A stretch of DNA of 64,000 nucleotides from Aphrophora alni. Its lineage: Eukaryota > Arthropoda > Insecta > Hemiptera > Aphrophoridae. Below, one piece after another: positions 12,264-23,496 of the stretch. The translations under genes and the position numbers were made by a program. Where the stretch lies: contig OY740773.1 of assembly GCA_963513935.1 (NCBI GenBank), positions 98,255,291-98,319,290 on the forward strand. The letters are read 5' to 3'. The notes under the pieces were generated by a model, which was given only the letters and a program-made list of their open reading frames with translations, was not told the origin of the DNA and made no database searches. How positions within the stretch are numbered: position 1 is the stretch's first letter; every line of letters begins with the position of its first letter.

Positions 12264-12581
12264 TTGCTAGTTAATGTTTGGTGTGGTGTGGTGAAAAATC
12301 GTCTGATAGAAGGGCTTTTCTTCTTTGCTGAAAAGACAATTAATGGAATTGTGTATCTCGATATGTTAATCAATTATTGTTTTCCTCAGCTAGATAAACT
12401 CGAAAACATTCAACAACTTCATCTCCATCAAGATGGCGCATTTGTCACAGATACTTTGAATGAAAAGATTGGACATCGATGGATAGGCCGGCAAGGACCT
12501 ATACGCTGGGCTCCAAGGAGTCCAGACCTGACACCTTGCTATTTCTTCTTGTGGGGGTACATCAAAAACATTGTTTATTGA
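12264..12581 (+). pseudogene. Mariner/IS630-type transposase, C-terminal half
   Basis: Open fragment of 105 codons continuing the transposase broken by the hAT insertion. It contains VNVWCGVVKNRL, FFFAEKTINGIVYLDML, the second catalytic Asp in HLHQDGAF, and APRSPDLTPCYFFLWGYIK. In the family the last block carries the third acidic residue in L-x-P-x-DFFLW; here it is Tyr (PCYFFLW). The spacing between HQDG and RSPD is also shorter than usual. A stop follows FLWGYIKNIVY, and the tail continues in another frame (RKIRDINHLGNRINEAM). This copy is inactive. Confidence 0.8.
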
Positions 12582-12839
12582 GAAAAATTCGTGACATAAA
12601 TCACTTAGGGAACAGGATTAATGAAGCAATGACAACCGTTAACAAAGCCATGTTTACTAACGTTTCGGCAGAAAGACATTTGCTGAGCGACTAATGACGC
12701 ACCTATCGAAATTTATTAATTCTGTAAAAAAAAACTGTTTTAGACGATGATTTAGATAAATAAACAACATCAGTTGTAAGTAATTCTGTTTTCATTTAAA
12801 TCATGTTCAAAACTTCACCATTCTTTTATGATAACCCTG

Positions 12840-15577
12840 TATATAGATATCATTATTGAATTGATTACATGGACTAAATAAATTAATTGATTTGCACTTT
12901 TGAACTTTTATTCACCCTTTTATTCTCATTTTCAACATTATTTTCTTTATTTAATGAACCGTAACTTTGATTACAATTAGTTATTATTATTGGGACATAG
13001 TCCAGATTATTTTATTTGTGTAGGCCTATATGTTTTTTGCTTTTCAACCCTACTTGGGAGAAGCTGGCACAAACCTCTCTCCGAGTTAAGTTCTGTGTAA
13101 TAGATGTATCAGTCATATTAGATATATATAAACTGTTTAGGATATTAGAAAATAAACATTTAGCTGTCGATGACTAATAACATCAAATACTTATATGTAG
13201 GTTTCCATTCATATATGTGTAAAGTGTTATTTGTAGTCTATCCAATTGTATAGACTAAATATAAGATAACTAATTTTACTACCCAATGGTCGGATTGTGA
13301 TAAAACTAGGCTTAGTTAAATATCCGTAGTTAATGATATATACATTAAATAGATATGAACAAACTTTTCTTATTTTTTACAACTTGTGAATTTGCGTATT
13401 AAAATTTATGAAAGACAATTTATAAATGAATTAATTTTTGTGTGAATCATCAACAATTTCCCAGTGTTGTATAAATTCCTGATATTGTTGTGGTTATGAT
13501 GTTGTGTGAATTTTGAATAATTTTTATTGTTTTGTTGTTCTATAGCAAGATTTTATTGTGTCATATTTTTTTGGGAAGTCAATCAAGTTCAAATTCTTTT
13601 CTAAAGATTTAACTTATATTGTTATCATTTCATGAAATTATGCCCAATTTTAATTTATGTTGAACCTGATCCATGTTAAAATCTATTGTTTGGAATAAAA
13701 AGTATTGTTATTATAGTTATTGGGAAAAAAATAGTTTAACATTGTTTAATTCATTTTAGAGTAAGATTCAAAATAGTTTCCAATGTAGGGTATAGCTTTT
13801 GTCTGTCAATCAGTTTTAATAAAATTTAGCATGTTGCATGTAGTCCACTTGTGTAGATGTTTATTTAGAATGGCCGAGCGTTCTGATTAGTTGTCTCTTT
13901 AGTTTTCACCAATCAGAACGCATCTATGAGGGTTTCCACGAATCTGGTAGCTTGTAGTGCTAATCTATTTTTACACAGAGTGTTTCAATAATGAAATAAT
14001 CCTGCTTATAAGATAGTTCAGCTCACACAGGTATATTTATTCAATAATTTCTGTGTAGTGGCTATACTATACTCGAGGTTGATAGTCCGTTGAATTGACC
14101 TTTTCATATACTAGTCTTATGTAGGCTAAGCATATATTCCTTTGTGTTGTCAATAATGTCGATTTCTAAAGATAAACATGTATTATCATTGAGTGTTTTT
14201 TTTCCCACTTTTAAACAAATGAACCCTGACACATAACATCTTCGCTCAATTTTATTTGATCGTAAAGAGCATACAGTTCACAATTGATGCCTGCTGCTGA
14301 TCAGAAATCTTATCATAGTACACACTTGATATTTCTCAGGGTTTTCTATTTTAGTGCTCATTTTGAAAGACTATTGACAAACAAACTTGAGCACAACCTT
14401 CCCACTAGCACGTCTGGCCCACTACTTACTGAAGTTACCATATGAACAGCCCTTGTATAGTAAGTTATGTTTCTATGCATCTCATTAATATAAAGAAAAT
14501 TAAACAAGATAAGCTAAAGTAGCTATTGTGAAGGGTAAAGAATTTCAAATCCTTGTCAACGAATCATGGAAGAGTTAGAAATGTTTACTTAAAATCAGTG
14601 ATAACTCTGGCAATTTTGTTCATAATTTTTGTCTTTATATAACACTCACATAGTCCATCATTATTTGGCATGATACTAAGTATAAGTAATAATATATATT
14701 GTATAAATTATATATATAAGTTTTAAGTTGAACTAGAAACACAAGGGTACTTTGCAATATTAGTTATAATTGTATGAACGAAGCACAATGAGCAGTTATA
14801 CAAATAAACACTATAAAAACATTACTCTAACTTTCTCACTCACGCATTTCCAAAATCAACTGAAACTATTTGTCACCAAAAATGCCATTTTGGTAGTTGT
14901 CAATCAAAAAGTTAAAATGAAAACCTCCATTTTTGAGAAAAATATTTATGTATTTAAATTTGGCCTAAACTTACATCAATTGTATCATAAATGGTCCTCA
15001 GTGTAAATAATAAAATATATGATTAAAATCAAGCTTGGAGGCAGTGAAGGTTTATTTTTGTTTTTGCCAATTTTCTTGAACCGTAATATTTGTTTTTCTA
15101 CTTAGTTTATTAAACTTATACACACATTTCACTGAAATTTGAATGAATTTGGTAGAGTTGATTTAAAGAAACTAAGTATTTTAAAACAGCCCTGTGGCAG
15201 ATTGTTTGTTCTTTGATAACTCACTAACCCCCTTTTTTGGAGATAATGACCAATAGGTTTTGTTTAAATCCTTAAAGGCTACACTTGAGTAAAATTTAAT
15301 CAACATCGTTAAAGTCTATCTTAAGGAAATTGTAATTCTTGTTCTCTCCCCAAATTTTGAGTCATCAAAAAAATGATTAAAAATATACCTACATATCAAC
15401 ATTTCATTAAATTTGGTCCATTTTAATTTGGACCGAAAATAGGCTCTTTTTTACTCTGGAGACACACACACACACACACCCTCCCTCATCCCTCAAAACA
15501 GATATATGTGCAAAAACTCAATATAGAATTTTGGATCCGCTACATACTATGTAATGTGTTTATCTCTATACTATATA
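12840..15577. other. TMEM170 intron 1, no gene seen
   Basis: AT-rich intronic sequence. The one distinct structure is an imperfect hairpin: GCGTTCTGATTAGTTG at 13878-13893 pairs with CACCAATCAGAACGC at 13907-13921. An (AC)n run lies at 15462-15479. No exon or transposase similarity was recognised. Confidence 0.4.
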
Positions 15578-16025
15578 CAGTTTACTCCCGTTTATCCCTT
15601 AGTCTTGCGGAAAAAATAAGTAGAATATTTTACGGTTCTCTTTACCTGTTTATTACGGGTAACAACAGTAAAACTACGATAACGAAGTTGTACACTAGAG
15701 ATAAGCTTACAGTCTAGAGTGGTTGGACTGTGATGCTAATGAACCGGGATTCGAGTGACTGATGGACCAAGAAATAGCAGAAAAAGCAAGAGGGGGCAAA
15801 TGAAGAGCAAAGTGTAAGTGAAGAGCAAGAAGGAATGTACACGCATGAACAATTGACACACAAACTGGCCTTGCAACACATCAATGAACTGCTCACTGCT
15901 CCAGTCAAAACTATTTTGTTTATACATATTTTACCTTTATTTTTAGCATTCTTGCATATTATCCTCGATTTTCGTTATCCGCGATGTTGTGCCACCCAAT
16001 TTCGCGGATAAGTGGAAGTACATTG
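15578..16025. mobile_element. 448-bp pogo/Tigger-like non-autonomous element
   Basis: Diverged terminal inverted repeats: left CAGTTTACTCCCGTTTATCC, right (reverse complement) CAATGTACTTCCACTTATCC. TA flanks both ends. The interior has a Glu-rich broken frame (NEEQSVSEEQEGMYTHEQL) like the acidic C-terminal tail of Tigger-type transposases, so it is probably an internal-deletion derivative. It lies in TMEM170 intron 1. Confidence 0.55.
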
Positions 16026-16416
16026 TATATGAAAAAGTAAAAATACTACAAAGGAAAATGGAAATTTTAACTGTTTTCTAAAATTTTTCTGCAGAATATT
16101 TATCTGAAGTACAGTACTAAAAATTTACTTGCCTAGTTTTTTTTTTATGTTTTCATTTCCACAAATTAAATCTTTTGAGTTTCATATTCTTACAAAAATA
16201 TCAAAAAATAATTGTTATTTATATAACAGTTACACTATTTTGTGTAATTTGTAAATACATGCATTTGTTAATTTAAATTAGAGTGATATATAAACAGTAA
16301 TTAAATTGTATGTGCTTGAAACGAAGAACTTCCAAATCTACAGTTCACAGAACCACTAGTTTAAAATAGGATATAATTTTCCATAATGTGTAGTAAATTA
16401 TATAATATTTTTTCAG

Positions 16417-16522
16417 ATATGTGGTGTAACGTCTTTTTATGGGCATTATTCTCTTCAGTAGTAGTCCATGCAATTGCAGCTGTCATTGCTTTTGCCACTC
16501 TCAGAAAACATCATTTTGGGAA
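16417..16522 (+). CDS. TMEM170: TMEM170 coding exon 2 of 3
   Basis: Exon bounded by the acceptor TTTTTTTCAG and a GTAAGA donor at 16523; length 106. Joined to exon 1 it encodes DMWCNVFLWALFSSVVVHAI followed by AAVIAFATLRKHHFGK. This is the first transmembrane helix of the TMEM170 family plus the basic loop LR-H-x-H-x-FG. The human counterpart reads MWYGVFLWALVSS and TLRHHKYGR, so identity is high and the frame unambiguous. It leaves two bases (AA) completed by the first G of exon 3 to a Lys codon. Confidence 0.95.
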
Positions 16523-18831
16523 GTAAGATGCTACATTAAAATGTTTTTATATATTATCATTTTCAAACTTAAATTATTTTGCATATTGTAGTTGTAATCT
16601 AAACTGTATAAGTTTTGTTGAAATGGTTATTGAATAGTCTGACTTCTGCAATTAAGAGCTGTGCTCTAAACCGTTTCATCCACTTACAAAACTCTTTTTA
16701 ATAATCTATTGCTGTTCAGTATGAATGTTTAGTGGAACTGTACAGCCCTTTTAGGCATTGGAATTCTGCGGATCCTCAGAAATTTGGGGAAAATTGTGAT
16801 TTCCTCACTGCCCAAATTCTTCAATTATAACACTCTTGATTTATTTTGTTGTCAGGAGCATAACCATCTATCCAGTGAGATTATTTTCACGGATAGTTCT
16901 AAACTGAACAATCAAGTTGTACATATTTCTCATCAAGATGGACATGTGTGGAAACCCTAGCTTTTAATATTTGAAAAAAATTCATAAAAAATACTAATTT
17001 TAAGCAAAACCTAACTTGTAGGATATCATTTTTCTCAGAAAAGATGCGTAGAATTTATCTATGAAAAAAAAATATATATATATTAAACGGTTTTGGAGTA
17101 AGTATGTTAGGTGTCAAAAAATGAAGTTAACATTTTCAGAAAAACCTGTATCACCCAAATTCAATTGCTTACCGTCTTTTTTCAAGATATACGAAAGTTT
17201 TGTATAATATTTGTGAATATAATTATTTAGGGAAAAAAAATTAATTTGTTACATTTTCAAAAAAAATTGTTTTGCGAAAAAAGGGAAAATGTTTTGTCTA
17301 ATTTGAAAAAATCACCATTAAATTATTAAATTTATAAAATAAAATTGTCAACATTTTATGAACTTTTGGTTGTATGGTATAAATCTATGGGAAATTATCT
17401 TTAAAATAGTATAAAAATTATTGCTGTACATAGGATGATTTATACTGGGGTAAATGTTGAATTGCAAAAAAAAAGTGATTTCTAGTCACATAAACAGTAG
17501 AATGACAGCGGAATAGCGGAATACCACATAGAGGGTTAACCTTTTTAGTTCATTTTTTAAATTGAAAAGTGACTCCAATTATGAAACAATTGTGTTATAT
17601 AGTAAATGTCATTTTTTATAGTATTAATCGGTATATGAAATATATGATAAGTTTGATAATCGTCCAAAATTTCTACCTCTCTTTTTTTTACTGTTCATGT
17701 GTCATTTCCTCAGGAAACCGAAAAAATATTTTCGACATACTGTCTGTTCATAAGTCATTGTCATTTGTATAAAAGCGAGATATTGGGTATAAAAAATAAG
17801 ATAGGAACATGAAATTTGTTGTAGGGGATTATAATTTGCTCATATACAACCCTATTGAAATTTAGAAAAATGGAATTGAAAATTTCAAAATGGCAAACAT
17901 CTTAAATAGTTTTTTTATTCATATCTTGTGTATTATTCAATTTAAACACACTAAATTAGATACAAATGTTGAGTACTTCAATTCTACATGTAATGGTACA
18001 ATACCCCACCTCTCTAGAATGAAAAGTAATAAAGAAATAAAAATTATAATTTCGGACCCTGACTTTCCAAGAAAATTTAATATTTCTATAGTTATGAGGT
18101 TTTGCAAGGCCGGGTCATCGATGCGAGTGTATGTACAGTTTCGAAACCTGCCAGAGCCAAAACACTGACACGAGCAAAGCGAGTGGTGACTTTTGAGCCT
18201 AGCCGACGTCAAAGAGTAGTGATATACATAATTACAAGGTTAAAAAAACCTGTGTAAATAAACTTACTCCACTGAATAATACCGCTTGATTTACCAATAC
18301 AAGACACAAGAAACCAATGTTTGGGGATTACATTTAGAGGGTCTGCATTAATTACATTGTATGATAGGGCTGGGTAGATTATAACTATACATAATCTAAG
18401 CATAATAATAATATTTATTTCAAAATTTTATTTTACATATTATTAAGTATTTTAGAGAACAAATTGTACTATGTAAATTATCTATCATAGATTATCTAAA
18501 GGAATTCCCCTTTAATCCAGGTGTCTATATTATCATAGATATGTCTTGTCTTGGTAATAATAAACTGAGTCTACAAGGTGACTAGTAATTAGAAATTATA
18601 ATTATTGTTATCCTGGAATATATTGTATCAAATAGGCCTATCATTCACCTGACTATAAATCACAGACCAAATAGTCATTCCTAAAATCATGCGTGGAACA
18701 TTTTTTTAAGCAAGCATTATGGAGGGGGGGTCAATTTTGCATTGATATGTCCTAATTTGTATGAACAAAGTAAAGAGGAGGGTTTATAAGTTCATTTCCT
18801 CAATGAATCAAGTCAATAAATATATAAGGAG
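16523..18831. other. TMEM170 intron 2, first part
   Basis: No gene recognised. AT-rich with homopolymer runs. A less AT-rich patch at about 18095-18215 holds no recognised feature. A stretch near 17450 (GTTGAATTGCAAAAAA) recurs near 35630, suggesting another unidentified dispersed repeat. Confidence 0.4.
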
Positions 18832-19030
18832 GAGCAGAGTAGCTCAGTTTGCAAAGTGCATCCTTATCTCACAGTAGTTCGGGCAAGTGAACCGTCAAGG
18901 TTATGCAGGTTTGATCCTGGTTGATGGTGTTGTGTTTTTCCAAGTGTTACCTACACAATTTGTCTTTCTTAATCTAATAGGCATAAAGTATAGATGTTAA
19001 AGGAAAAACTAATAATAAAATTGTTTTATT
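18832..19030 (+). repeat. tRNA-derived SINE
   Basis: Contains an internal RNA polymerase III promoter layout: an A-box-like GTAGCTCAGTTTGC at 18839 and a B-box-like CAGGTTTGATCCTG about 66 bases later, followed by an unrelated body and an A-rich tail (TAATAATAAAA) near 19010. The spacing between boxes is longer than in a normal tRNA gene and the cloverleaf does not close, so this is a SINE and not a functional tRNA gene. Confidence 0.6.
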
Positions 19031-19659
19031 TGAATGTTAAAGTTTTGAAATTTGAGGGTAAATATACCTTTGGTGGAAGGAAGACTTTTGTAGCAGATTT
19101 CCAACATCCCCCTAGGGATCAAATCAAGTAGACCCAGCATTGTGTAATAAGTGAGGAACTAGGATTTGAGGCGTATCCTAGTTACTAAAGCTAGAATCAT
19201 GGAAATGGGAACTCAATGTGCTGACCACACATTGTTAAGAAGCTTCGGGTGATGTGTTGTTGTTGTGTTAGGGCTAGGCTCAGGTTCACAGTGGATGTCT
19301 TTTTTTCAAAAATGTCCACAGATTCACTGCATCAAATGTCATATATTTTCATGCTTAGATATCTAACTCAACAGATTTATTGAAATTTAGAATTCTCGTT
19401 TAATATTACAATTTTAGTCCAACATGACTACCAGTAGTCATGAATGTGTATTTTTATAATATTATAATAGAACAACCTTAAACAAAAACCTAACCTATCT
19501 ATTTGGAAAATAACACTCTGCATTCATTTTCATGTACAGATAAACTGTTACATTGATAGCTAAAGGGTTAAAGTAGAGACCATTGACTACAATATTAGAA
19601 CCACAATTTCGCTATTTAATAGATACTACTAAAAATTACTTCTGTCTGTGTATCATCTC

Positions 19660-19800
19660 TATGTGTTAGATCTCTCTCCTTATCTTTCCTAAGAGTAGTC
19701 TCTCTTACCAACTATTGTTCTCTTCCAACTCTGGTGTTATTAAAATATTCGTGCTGGGGGTCTCTATTTTATGCTCTTTTTTAAGGCGATGTAACCGTTA
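19660..19800 (-). repeat. Dispersed repeat, copy B
   Basis: On the minus strand it shares CATCGCCTTAA, AGAGCATAAAATAGAGACCC and the following pyrimidine/purine pattern with the other copies. It is more diverged and lacks the CATCCAGCTAG end. Confidence 0.4.
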
Positions 19801-20054
19801 GGTTTATTGCTATTCAAACTGTGAGGAGAAAAGCCTTGTTAGCCGTATATGTCCTTTTCATTTATGGAATTGATTTTTCCCTTTTATTTGAATATTGCAG
19901 GTAGTAGGCGCAACATTAATGATGTTTTTTGCAATAATAATTTTGTAAATATGGTCCATTTCTATATAAAATCAAAGTAAATATTCTGTAGTTTGATATA
20001 AGTATAGAATCTATTTTATATACCAAGTTATAAGAATTACACAGGGAGAATATA

Positions 20055-20679
20055 CAGTAGAGTCCCGCAAACTCAGCGTAATGTGGACCGGAAGTGTGCC
20101 GAGTTTGTGAAATGCCGGGTTATCGGGAATAAGGGCAAAAAATAAATTGTAATTGAAACACCAAAGCGGCGGCGATATCAAACGACTTTGTCGATAGCGG
20201 TATCCCATTGTCGGCGGCGTAAAAACACCGCGGCATTGGCACTTGTCGGCATAGCAGACATACACTTGCAAAAACGTTTGATGGGCCGCTTTTTTTTCCA
20301 CGAATCAATTTAGTATACATTATGGAAAATATAACATTTCTTTTCAGTTTTCTTTGACTGGTTATGATCTATGCACAGTATATACAGTAAATAAAAATGA
20401 GCGAGTTACGAAAACGGAAGCGTGTGTTGGTTTCGATTGAAATACGGTTAAATGTGTTAAAAAGACTTGACAGAGGGGAATCTGTAAAACAGCTTTGTGA
20501 CGAGTTTAACGTGGGAAAAGTACCATCAACGATTCGAGCGATCGAAGTTAATACCCGCTTTGGGATCTGCCGAACTTTTACGAACATCGCTGTTTTTAGC
20601 AATGTATTTTTTCCCGTCGGGGTCGCCGAGTAATCCGGACTGCCGGGTTATCGAGTGCCGAGTTTGCGAGACTCTACTG
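20055..20679 (+). mobile_element. 625-bp pogo/Tigger-like element keeping the DNA-binding domain
   Basis: Terminal repeats CAGTAGAGTCCCGCAAACTC (left) and, reverse-complemented, CAGTAGAGTCTCGCAAACTC (right), flanked by TA on both sides. Inner terminal sequence repeats 'CCGGGTTATCG' and 'GAGTTTG' motifs. The interior shares the block AAACGACTTTGTCGATAGCG with the element at 39292-40105. It codes only for an N-terminal helix-turn-helix domain; the catalytic region is deleted. Confidence 0.8.
20397..20633 (+). pseudogene. Pogo/CENP-B-type N-terminal helix-turn-helix fragment
   Basis: The first 40 or so codons give KRKRVLVSIEIRLNVLKRLD, then GESVKQLCDEFNVGK. This is the first DNA-binding helix-turn-helix of CENP-B/Tigger/jerky transposases. 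After VGKVPSTIRAIE the frame continues into unrelated sequence near the right terminal repeat. A transposase fragment, not a host gene. Confidence 0.75.
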
Positions 20680-21359
20680 TACTTAGTTCATATATTAAGT
20701 TGTATTTGTATGTGTTGTTTATTGTATTTGAACTTATAACTTGTTTGGTAAATAAACCCTTACTATATAAAAAAAATAATATTAAAAAAATTCATTTCTC
20801 CATGTAAATAGTACATGGAACATGCAAGTTGTATATTATAAAATTTAAAGTCCATACAGCACTTTTGGACGTACAAAATAAAAAGAGCTTAAAACCGTGA
20901 AAACTTAATCTAAACAATTTGGATATTTGTTATCTTAAAAACTAATGAAAGGTGTTAATATATAATAATATATGATTGATATTTATTGTGGTATGAGTTT
21001 TGTTAATGATATAGATGTTTTTGGTTGGTGATAGTGAATATGTTTAATTGGGTTATTTTCATATTATACATGTATAATCTTATAACTTTGGAATTTCAGT
21101 ATTGTTATAATAACAAGTGGCACACAAAGAATGGTCACTTTTCTAAAAATTGTTAACATAATTTTTTTTTTAAATTACATAGATGAATTCTGTAGTTTAC
21201 CCAATCTCAAATGTTTATCAGAATAATACGGTTCATGTACGGAAAATAAAGCGCAAAATGAATGGCTGGATTTGAAGTGTGTAGTAGTGAAAGGGTTGAG
21301 AGGGGGAAGATTAGTGACCATCACTGGAGTCAGGGACAGTATTCAGTCTGCCAAATAAT

Positions 21360-21506
21360 GGCGCATTGGCATTGAACACTGCGTTTCCATTGTGGAGCAG
21401 TTCTTTAGAAACAAGAAATCGTATATTACTGTGCAATGACTATTCTGCCAGCATTTCAATGTGGCTTGTGATGCACCGATCGCTGATCACAGATCAATAT
21501 TTCATT
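21360..21506 (+). pseudogene. IS630-type transposase, N-terminal piece
   Basis: Frame reading VSIVEQFFRNKKSYITVQ, a stop, then LFCQHFNVACDAPIADHRSI. This is the first helix-turn-helix of a transposase family common in insect genomes. It ends at the Gypsy insertion, and its continuation is at 31225. Confidence 0.7.
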
Positions 21507-21886
21507 TATAACGTCACAAATTCCATCATAAAAAGTTAGCCTAAAATAAACGACACCAAAACAAAGCAAAGTTCAATGACCCACAAAGCCAACCAAGAAA
21601 CCGACACTAAAATATCAGCTGATAGGCCTAAACAATTTACGAAAGTAATACACAAGGAAAAACATCATCAATAACTAATTAACTATGTCAAAACCAATTC
21701 ACACCCCAAGAATTCACCCAAATCCATATAGAAATGGATATTATCAAATATAATTCTGAAATATAGAATAAAGCCTAGACAGAGCCTTGTAACATGAAAA
21801 CCTATAACCTCACATCTAAACAAACACATTGAAACCAATTCCATAATACTATCACAAACACTACACCATAAATTAATATAAGCACT

Positions 21887-21942
<56 letters not shown>

Positions 21943-23228
21943 CCTCAGTAAACAACTATTTTTTATTTTAATCATCAGAAGATAGCATATACAATATATG
22001 AAGGTAAAACGCATTCCCTATGAACGCCATGTTTTTGTTAGTACAACTAGATCAAAGAAACGACTATCACAATCGAAATTAATAAAATCAAATAAAAATA
22101 AATAATAAGTCACAATATCTGTTAGAATAGTAAAATAATCCTTAAAGTAAATTTAAGAACATAAATAGTAACCGTAAGACCCAAATGTTATATAATTAGA
22201 ATTAGAACTAGGACTACTTGAGTCATAGATATAAGTACGTCATTCTGTTGGAACGGGAAATTATACAATTAACAATAAAATCAGTAAACTCATTTAAGAA
22301 TCGGCAATGTAAATATGAATAAATATTATCACGAGACCAAAGGCAAAAAAGACATAAAGTAATATCAAAATTATAATTTATTCAAGTCAGGAACATCAAA
22401 TTGTACAAGGCGAAAGAATATTATTTGAGTAACCAAGGGAACGGAAGAACAGTGCATGCTGGGAACCGCGGCAACAATTCAATTCAAAAACCGAAGCCAA
22501 AAATTCATTCCAATCCAAGACTTCAGAGCCCAAAGATGAAAATTTCTATTCGTAATTTTAAAAGTGATGCCGTCAAGTTTTAGTATGTTAAAACAGTATA
22601 AACAGTGGTAAATTCAGTGCTAAATCACACAGAGAGTGGTATCCTCTGTAAATTTAAACATAATAAAGTCCAGAAACTCTTAATATTGAAAATAAACTTT
22701 AACAAATTTTACAATTCATAAGCCTATTTCAAAAAAGAACACCGATCCTAAATCTCAATTTTTCTTAACTGTAACTTCACAAAATGCGTTAAAAACAGTT
22801 TGTTCATGTCTGGTCGAGTGCCTGCCCCGAGAAAATAATAAATATTAATTACTAATATTTATAAAAGAACTTTGTAATTCTATGATAAAGATATATGTAA
22901 TGAACCCAAACCTAGAGCTAGCCTGGAATAATTTAACTTTGTAATTAAAGACAATCTAACCTTGTTGTGTTATTAAAAGAACTCAAAAGCAAATATTATT
23001 AATGTTTAACAAGAAATAATTTACTAAAAGAAAATATTTATAATTTAAATGAATAAACAAATGAATTTATATAACTGAAATTATCTGCATTATTGTCAAC
23101 TTATTTAGTAGTAGTTGAAGACTAGTTGTAGATATTTCAAATAAATTTTAATAAAGTAACTTCACTATTTCGGATTTTATAATAAAGATAAAATATTTTA
23201 TAACATATAAGTAAAGTAGTATGTTATA
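21507..23228 (+). repeat. Gypsy 5' LTR (1722 bp)
   Basis: Long direct repeat of 29496-31224. Begins TATAAC and ends GTTATA, a short perfect inverted pair. By eye it differs from the 3' copy only in the (AT)n run and a one-base A-run change near 21676. It contains a 60-codon open frame (22401-22583), identical in the other LTR, with no known similarity. The exact start is uncertain by about 4 bp because CATT precedes both LTRs. Confidence 0.93.
21891..21940. repeat. (AT)n microsatellite in 5' LTR
   Basis: Uninterrupted AT dinucleotide run of 50 bp. The equivalent run in the 3' LTR is 55 bp (29883-29937), with one extra AC unit before it. Confidence 0.95.
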
Positions 23229-23230
23229 AA

Positions 23231-23248
23231 TGGCGCCGCAACGATTAG
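23231..23248 (+). promoter_or_regulatory. Candidate primer-binding site
   Basis: TGGCGCCGCAACGATT starts two bases after the 5' LTR. TGG matches the complement of the 3' CCA of a tRNA, the standard position for priming minus-strand DNA synthesis. Which tRNA is used was not determined. Confidence 0.7.
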
Positions 23249-23496
23249 GGCATGAACAAACTGAGAATTCAACAGAATGACTTAGGTTAAGTAAATATAT
23301 TATATAAGTAAATTGAAATTAAATTTAAGACAACAATTTAGAAATGAGGATTCATTCAACTTTAATTATAAGATTGAACAAATTTAATAGCCTAGAATAA
23401 GATATGTATTAGAATTAAGATTAGCCTAATTTCAATTTAGTAATTTATCTATTTAAACTCAAAAACATATACCAAAATCAAAAATAATAATTTAAA

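Larger units (their letters stand above)
8800..12839 (+). mobile_element. Dead mariner/IS630-type transposon, interrupted by a hAT element
   Basis: Transposase remnants flank the hAT insertion at 9118-12151. The left part reads SGRSSVSEEKVELNRLSAIR, then a diverged helix-turn-helix region, up to FLDDI. The right part resumes at IFLGKATF. Joining the halves restores the F-x-D-E-A-x-F region of the first catalytic Asp, here FLGKATF, so that Asp is lost. The right end near 12839 reads GATAACCCTGTA, a plausible terminal repeat; no left terminal repeat was found, so the left boundary is approximate. The insertion starts about 130 bp after TMEM170 exon 1. Confidence 0.7.

Noticed and set aside
18832..18925. 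Possible tRNA gene
   Set aside because: A- and B-box-like motifs are present, but spacing and stems do not make a tRNA cloverleaf; better read as a SINE.
21683..22014. Minus-strand frames with IYIYIY repeats in both LTRs
   Set aside because: Translation of the (AT)n microsatellite; not a protein.
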